Assembly (NCBI GenBank): GCA_964464635.1
Contig: CAYXGT010000095.1
Span: forward strand, 1-9,929
Reading direction: 5' to 3'
Source: CAYLMG01 sp964464635
Lineage (GTDB): Bacteria > Planctomycetota > Phycisphaerae > Sedimentisphaerales > Anaerobacaceae
DNA length: 9,929 bases
Positions 6,066 through 9,929 of the stretch are shown here, piece by piece. The notes under the pieces were generated by a model. That model had not been told where the DNA came from. It was given only the letters and a program-made list of their open reading frames with translations, and did no database searches. How positions within the stretch are numbered: the first letter of the stretch is position 1; each line of letters opens with the position of its first letter. The translations under genes and the position numbers were made by a program.

Positions 6066-6722
6066 TTATTCTTTGAATCCATACTCACCAATTAGTTTTA
6101 CGAACCTGACGTCGCAGACGGCCTGCTCGGCGCAGCCGATGAGTTTCTTTTGACATAGTATAAGTCTTTGTACCGAGCTGCTGCCGACGGGCGCGATAAT
6201 CAGGCCGCCGGTGACAAGCTGCTCTAAAAGAGGCTCAGGTATTTTGGGGACAGCAGCAGTTATCATAATGCGGTCGAACTCCTTTTTTTCAGGCCAGCCG
6301 CTACTGCCATCACCGATGCAAAATTCTATGTTGCTAAATTTGAGTCTGCCAAGAACAGCCTGTGCGGATTCAGATAGCTGGTTGAACCTCTCTACGGTAT
6401 AGACTTTTTTGACGAGGCAGGCAAGGACTGCTGACTGGTATCCGCTGCCGGTGCCCACTTCGAGAACTTCAAAAGAAGGTTTGAGTTTCAATTCCTGTGT
6501 CATAAGAGCAACTATATAAGGCTGAGAAATAGTCTGACCCAAACCGACAGGCAGCGGGCCGTCAGCATACGCCTGCGATTTGGAGGTGGCGGGCACGAAC
6601 TGGTGTCTCGGCAGCTCAGCCATAACCTTTAACACACTTGGGTCGGTAATGTCGCGGCCTTTGAGGTCGAATCTAACCATCTGCTCACGAGCGAGCGTGA
6701 ATTTATCTTCCCTGGCGTCCAT
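6066..6722 (-). CDS. pcm: Protein-L-isoaspartate O-methyltransferase
   Basis: This enzyme uses S-adenosylmethionine to methylate L-isoaspartyl residues in aged proteins, starting their repair in the cytoplasm. The 218-residue length is usual for the family. The family signature GQTISQPYIVALM (62-74) includes the conserved Ser66. SAM-binding motif I is VLEVGTGSGYQSAVLA (86-101), the acidic residue after strand 2 is Glu111 (TVER), and GDG is at 137-139. The segment FDRIMITAAVPKIPEPLLEQL (149-169) is typical. The N-terminal part (AREQMVRFDLKGRDITDPSVL) matches the usual start, which supports the ATG at 6720-6722. Only a weak GGAA ribosome site precedes it. It is divergent from the lipoprotein gene at 6859; the repeat-bounded nuclease gene follows it on the same strand. 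Confidence 0.95.
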   Translation of the reverse strand: MDAREDKFTLAREQMVRFDLKGRDITDPSVLKVMAELPRHQFVPATSKSQAYADGPLPVGLGQTISQPYIVALMTQELKLKPSFEVLEVGTGSGYQSAVLACLVKKVYTVERFNQLSESAQAVLGRLKFSNIEFCIGDGSSGWPEKKEFDRIMITAAVPKIPEPLLEQLVTGGLIIAPVGSSSVQRLILCQKKLIGCAEQAVCDVRFVKLIGEYGFKE

Positions 6723-6858
6723 ATATATAATATTCCATTGTCAGGGGCTTTTTGCAAACCAATTCTGAACATATTTGATTGCCATTGACAGGGTAAATGA
6801 TAAAATAGCAATAACCGTTAAATATAATATTTATAAAAAATTCTCAGGAGCGAAAAAA

Positions 6859-7485
6859 ATGAAGATTAAAAAAATTCTTTTCTATCTGTTAGCGGGAATG
6901 TTAGGCGCATGCGTGCCGGTTATGTCACTGCATCCGCTATACACGGATAAAGACGTTGTCTTCGAGGAAAAGATATTAGGCAGGTGGTTTGGTGAAGAGG
7001 AGGGCAATATTTTTGAATTCTCACGCTCCGAAGAATCGCCAAAAAGATACCAGCTCATCTTCACCGACAAAGAGGGACAAAAAGGTCAATTCGAGGCACA
7101 GTTAGTGAAGCTGGAAGACAAGCTCTTTCTCGATATTTACCCCGAGGAGTTTGCCTGCGATATAGAAGATGCGAATAAAGCAGAATGGTTTTATAATGCT
7201 TTCTTTTTCATACCGGCACACACTTTCGCTAAAGTTGATTATAAAGAACCGAAGCTGAAGCTGACGTTAACCGACGACGAGAAGATGAAAGAGCTGCTCG
7301 AAGCCGACCCGAATGCCGTCAAATTCGAATCGGTCGATGACGGAGTGATATTGACAGCTTCGCCGAAAGAGCTTCAGAAATTTGTGCTAAAATATGCCGA
7401 TGACGAACGACTTTTCTCAGAAGAAATTGAACTGGTTCGCAAAAAAGCAAAAGACCCGAACGAGGCTGGTAAAAAGAAGGATTGA
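6859..7485 (+). CDS. Lipoprotein of unknown function
   Basis: A 208-residue protein with a basic start (MKIKKI), a hydrophobic stretch and lipobox LGAC with Cys18, so it should be lipid-anchored outside the cytoplasmic membrane. I chose the ATG at 6859 because AGGAG (6846-6850) stands 8 bp upstream and because the signal peptide starts there; an upstream in-frame ATG at 6775 would bury the signal. The mature part has a segment LGRWFGEEEGNIFEFSR (40-56), then alternating strand-like segments (RYQLIFTD, GQFEAQLVKL, LFLDIYP) suggesting a small beta-barrel or lipocalin-like fold, and a Lys-rich C-terminus. I cannot name the family with confidence. nadB follows 16 bp after its stop, so the two are probably cotranscribed, without an obvious functional link. 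Confidence 0.85.
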   Translation: MKIKKILFYLLAGMLGACVPVMSLHPLYTDKDVVFEEKILGRWFGEEEGNIFEFSRSEESPKRYQLIFTDKEGQKGQFEAQLVKLEDKLFLDIYPEEFACDIEDANKAEWFYNAFFFIPAHTFAKVDYKEPKLKLTLTDDEKMKELLEADPNAVKFESVDDGVILTASPKELQKFVLKYADDERLFSEEIELVRKKAKDPNEAGKKKD

Positions 7486-7501
7486 TATAAAACAAATAAA
7501 A

Positions 7502-9166
7502 ATGTCAGCAGATAAACAAACAACGTGGCGTCAGAGTGGCCGGCAAGGTCCGTTCGGACAAAGCAGGCGTTACTTAGTAGAAGTCGATACAAGCTCTACT
7601 CAGCAGATTTTCACGGATTGCTTAGTTGTGGGTGCAGGGATTGCGGGGCTTCGGGCGGCAATTGAGGCGGCGGAGAACTGCAAAGTCATTGTTGTCTGTA
7701 AAGGCAAACTCGACGAAAGCAATACCTGGAAGGCACAGGGGGGGGTAGCCTCGGTGATTGAAAAGAAAGACTCTTTCGAATCCCACATATCGGATACGAT
7801 AAAGACCGGCTGTGGTCTCGCTGACGAAGGGGTGGTCGATATGGTTATCCGCCAGGGGCCGGAGCTGATAGAGCAATTGATTCGCTGGGGCGCCGGATTC
7901 GACAAATCCGCAGGCCATTTGACGGCGACGATTGAAGGAGGACATTCACACAATCGAATAATTCATGCACACGGAGACGAGACGGGTCGAATAATAGCAG
8001 AAACCCTGATAAAAATCGCAAAACAGCGTCAGAACATAAAGATAGTGGAAAATTTCTTTGCCATAGACTTGCTGTGCAACGACGAAAACAAATGCTCAGG
8101 TATAATCGGCCAGGACAAGCGGGGCAGACAAATAATCTGGGCGGCGAAGACGATACTGGCAACTGGCGGAGCGGGCAAGCTGTACAGGGAAACGACTAAC
8201 CCGGATGTTGCGACGGCTGACGGCATTGCAATGGCCTGGCGTGCGGGGGCGGTTCTTCAGGATTTGGAATTTTTACAGTTTCACCCCACGACTTTGTATG
8301 TCGCCGGCGCATCAAGGGCTTTGATTACCGAAGCTCTTCGCGGCGAAGGCGCTATTCTTCGAGATGCCAAAGGCAGAGCGTTTATGAAGGAGTACCATAA
8401 AGATGCGGAGCTGGCACCGCGCGATGTGGTGAGCAGAGCATGCCTTATGCAGATGCTGAAAACCAAATCAACACATATTTACCTTGATGTTCGGCACTTA
8501 GACAAGAAATATGTCGCCAAAAGATTTCCGCATATTTTCGAGCTGTGTGAAAGCTTCGATATAAACATCGGCAGTGACCTCATTCCTGTCCGGCCTAGCG
8601 CACACTACATAATCGGGGGAGTGAAAACCGACCGGTCAGCAAAAACGAGCATTAAAAATCTCTACGCCTGCGGCGAAGCCGCCGCCACGGGTCTGCATGG
8701 TGCAAACAGGCTTGCGAGCAACTCGCTTCTGGAAGGACTTGTCTTCGGCAGGGCAGCGGGAATAGACGCCTGCGAAAAAATAAGAGCCAAGAAAATCCGC
8801 GCCAGGGCTTTTGCGATTGAACAAAAAATTCCTCATTCAAACAGGACGCTGCTCGATACTGACGACGTAAGAAATTCTTTGAGGGCTCTGATGTGGCGGA
8901 ACGTGGGAATAACCAGAAAAGCGAGGCCTCTGATAGAGGCACAGGAAATCATCCGGTTCTGGCAACGTTATGTAATGGACAAGACATTCGATTCACCTGC
9001 GGGTTGGGAATGCCAGAATATGCTAAGCGTGAGCCTTCTTATGGCCCGATGCGCCCAGCTTCGCCGTGAAAGCAGGGGCGTTCACTTCAGGGGTGATTTT
9101 CCCGACACGGACGAAAAAAACTTCAAAAAACATATAGAAATAAGTATCCAAACCGCCAATCCTTAG
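7502..9166 (+). CDS. nadB: L-aspartate oxidase
   Basis: This FAD enzyme oxidises L-aspartate to iminoaspartate, the first step of de novo NAD synthesis. The 554-residue product has the Rossmann motif GAGIAG (44-49), the AQGG motif (78-81), EGGHSHNRIIHAHGDETG (145-162), QFHPTTLY (259-266), ELAPRDVVSRA (303-313), AHYIIGGV (367-374) and GLHGANRLASNSLLEGLVFG (397-416). By alignment with the E. coli enzyme, His261, Arg307, His368 and Arg403 are the substrate/active-site residues. The flavoprotein subunits of succinate dehydrogenase and fumarate reductase are the main alternatives, but the APRD and HGANRLASNS context and the absence of subunit partners favour NadB. The ATG at 7502 lacks a good ribosome site; coupling to the upstream stop is possible. 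The 40 or so residues before the Rossmann motif are longer than in E. coli. nadA and nadC are not in the window. Confidence 0.94.
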   Translation: MSADKQTTWRQSGRQGPFGQSRRYLVEVDTSSTQQIFTDCLVVGAGIAGLRAAIEAAENCKVIVVCKGKLDESNTWKAQGGVASVIEKKDSFESHISDTIKTGCGLADEGVVDMVIRQGPELIEQLIRWGAGFDKSAGHLTATIEGGHSHNRIIHAHGDETGRIIAETLIKIAKQRQNIKIVENFFAIDLLCNDENKCSGIIGQDKRGRQIIWAAKTILATGGAGKLYRETTNPDVATADGIAMAWRAGAVLQDLEFLQFHPTTLYVAGASRALITEALRGEGAILRDAKGRAFMKEYHKDAELAPRDVVSRACLMQMLKTKSTHIYLDVRHLDKKYVAKRFPHIFELCESFDINIGSDLIPVRPSAHYIIGGVKTDRSAKTSIKNLYACGEAAATGLHGANRLASNSLLEGLVFGRAAGIDACEKIRAKKIRARAFAIEQKIPHSNRTLLDTDDVRNSLRALMWRNVGITRKARPLIEAQEIIRFWQRYVMDKTFDSPAGWECQNMLSVSLLMARCAQLRRESRGVHFRGDFPDTDEKNFKKHIEISIQTANP

Positions 9167-9226
9167 CTGTTCGAGAACAACTGCCGCCGATAAGGTCCTA
9201 TATAATCAGGCAAAGTCATCTGAATT

Positions 9227-9285
9227 CGGCGATTGTCATTCAATAAAGAATCTGCCGGTCGAAAAGGATAATCTCGGACTTTTTT
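9227..9285 (+). terminator. Possible weak terminator after nadB
   Basis: An imperfect hairpin (CGGCGATT with AATC-T-GCCG, about 9227-9258) is followed by a weaker bulged stem and then six T residues (9280-9285). The distance and imperfect pairing make this uncertain, and the T-run lies directly against the next promoter. Confidence 0.25.
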
Positions 9286-9288
9286 GCA

Positions 9289-9317
9289 TTGACATCATCT
9301 TTAACAACTGATATAAT
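9289..9317 (+). promoter_or_regulatory. Full-consensus sigma-70-type promoter
   Basis: TTGACA (9289-9294) and TATAAT (9312-9317) are separated by exactly 17 bp, and TG at 9309-9310 adds an extended -10. Every core position matches consensus. Transcription should start near 9324 and give a leader of about 95-100 nt before the small lipoprotein gene; cdaA may share the transcript. Confidence 0.85.
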
Positions 9318-9422
9318 AAAATCAGCCTTCGAAAATTGAGAATGTTACAGCTATTGAGCGAAAGCCGGTTCTAAAAGCCGATTTCAGGGCCGGCACTTTA
9401 AGTTGCATTGAGGGGAAAAATG

Positions 9423-9632
9423 ATGAAAAGAAAAATTGTTTTGGGGTTAATTCTGTGCTTTATGGCGTTCTGGCTGACAGGCTGCCTGGAACAGCTTGGA
9501 GAGACCTCTGCTGAAGGAAAGAGAAGGCATACACGAGCAGCCCGTATTAACCAGCAGGAGCTGATAGGCGACATAGACAAGGTTCTGATGATGGACAAGC
9601 CCAGCAAATTGAGCGACAGAAGGATACCCTGA
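9423..9632 (+). CDS. Small lipoprotein, unknown function
   Basis: A 69-residue protein with a classical lipoprotein signal: MKRK, a hydrophobic core and lipobox LTGC with Cys21. The mature part is only about 49 residues, charged, without cysteine, and ends in DKPSKLSDRRIP. Two ATG codons are adjacent (9420 and 9423). GAGGGG (9410-9415) gives a 7-bp spacer to the second and 4 bp to the first, so I prefer 9423. A full-consensus promoter upstream suggests strong expression, as for small abundant envelope lipoproteins. The cyclase gene begins about 70 bp downstream on the same strand with no terminator visible, so they may form an operon. Function unknown; no homologue recognised. Confidence 0.8.
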   Translation: MKRKIVLGLILCFMAFWLTGCLEQLGETSAEGKRRHTRAARINQQELIGDIDKVLMMDKPSKLSDRRIP

Positions 9633-9702
9633 AACACTTTTGATTCACGGTTAAAACATAAGCAGATTGCAGGTTATCATCAAAGGGACTTGATTTTTGG
9701 AA

Positions 9703-9929
9703 ATGCTCACCGATTACCTCAGACGGGTGATGGAATACAACTTATGGATAGTTGCAATCGAGCTTTTTCTTATCGGGCTGGTAGTTTACTGGGTGGTGGA
9801 TTTTTTAGAAGGGACTCGTGGTGAAAGGTTATTCCGCAGCGTAATATTCATTTTAATCATCGGTTTTTTAGTTTTGAATCTTATCGTTAAGCGTCTCGAT
9901 TTCGCAAGACTTCAATACCTTTACAACGG
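9703..9929 (+). CDS. cdaA: Diadenylate cyclase CdaA, N-terminal membrane part (cut by window end)
   Basis: The visible 75 residues contain two or three hydrophobic segments (about 14-33 and 47-62) separated by VDFLEGTRGERLFRS, which matches the conserved GTRA-type loop of CdaA/YbbP-family diadenylate cyclases (TIGR00159 type). The catalytic DAC domain with its DGA and RHR motifs should lie beyond the window. CdaA makes the second messenger c-di-AMP at the cytoplasmic membrane, controlling potassium and osmotic balance and envelope integrity in other bacteria. The ATG at 9703 lies 14 bp from AAGGGA (9683-9688). A TTG at 9697, in frame and 8 bp from that site, would add Met-Glu and may be the true start; a TGA at 9691-9693 excludes anything longer. 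The catalytic domain is unseen, so the call is inferred from the membrane part. Confidence 0.72.
   Translation, partial: MLTDYLRRVMEYNLWIVAIELFLIGLVVYWVVDFLEGTRGERLFRSVIFILIIGFLVLNLIVKRLDFARLQYLYN

Noticed and set aside
6785..6806. TTGACA with TAAAAT as promoter of the 208-residue lipoprotein
   Set aside because: The hexamers are only 10 bp apart, too close for a sigma-70 promoter; TATAAT at 6823-6828 has no matching -35 box. The true promoter of this gene is unresolved.
7394..7501. Longer nadB start overlapping the lipoprotein gene
   Set aside because: It would overlap the upstream gene by about 90 bp with no ribosome site; the extra residues are Lys/Arg-rich and unlike NadB.

Overview
The window reads as chromosomal DNA of a Gram-negative-type bacterium, most likely a planctomycete of the Phycisphaerae/Sedimentisphaerales kind. 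This assignment is inference. It rests on a stand-alone RRM protein with a Gly/Arg tail, several lipoprotein-type signal peptides, the style of the L-aspartate oxidase and diadenylate cyclase, and a leader repeat at the left edge whose translation (MQNKPN...) I associate from memory with planctomycete metagenome assemblies. No rRNA, tRNA or CRISPR array was seen.

Layout: (1) 1-257, a non-coding, inverted-repeat-rich leader that looks like a dispersed repeat. (2) 258-2333 (+), a full-length GH37 trehalase that resembles fungal neutral trehalases, including an EF-hand-like loop, but carries a bacterial lipoprotein signal. (3) 2475-2858 (+), a small RRM RNA-binding protein with an RGG-like tail built from 15-bp tandem repeats. 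(4) 2864-2933, terminator hairpins between the convergent RRM gene and recG. (5) 2963-5125 (-), RecG helicase. (6) 5170-6060, an AT-rich island with two small minus-strand genes, a tail-anchored hypothetical protein and a GIY-YIG (UPF0213-type) nuclease, interspersed with at least three 27-bp palindromic repeats of the form ATTCCC-N8-GGGAAT. (7) 6066-6722 (-), protein-L-isoaspartate methyltransferase. (8) Divergent from it, 6859-7485 (+), a lipoprotein of unknown function, followed 16 bp later by nadB (7502-9166, +). (9) A consensus promoter, a leader, and a 69-residue lipoprotein (9423-9632, +). (10) The N-terminal membrane part of a CdaA-type diadenylate cyclase (9703 to the window end, +).

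Most genes are unrelated housekeeping functions (DNA repair, protein repair, NAD synthesis, c-di-AMP signalling) rather than one pathway. The most unusual part is the island between recG and pcm. The GIY-YIG nuclease gene is bracketed within a few bases on each side by two oppositely oriented copies of the palindromic repeat, and the copies differ by compensatory changes in the stem. That is the layout expected of a very small nuclease-linked repeat unit, comparable in concept to REP/RAYT systems. Mobility is a hypothesis that the window alone cannot prove.
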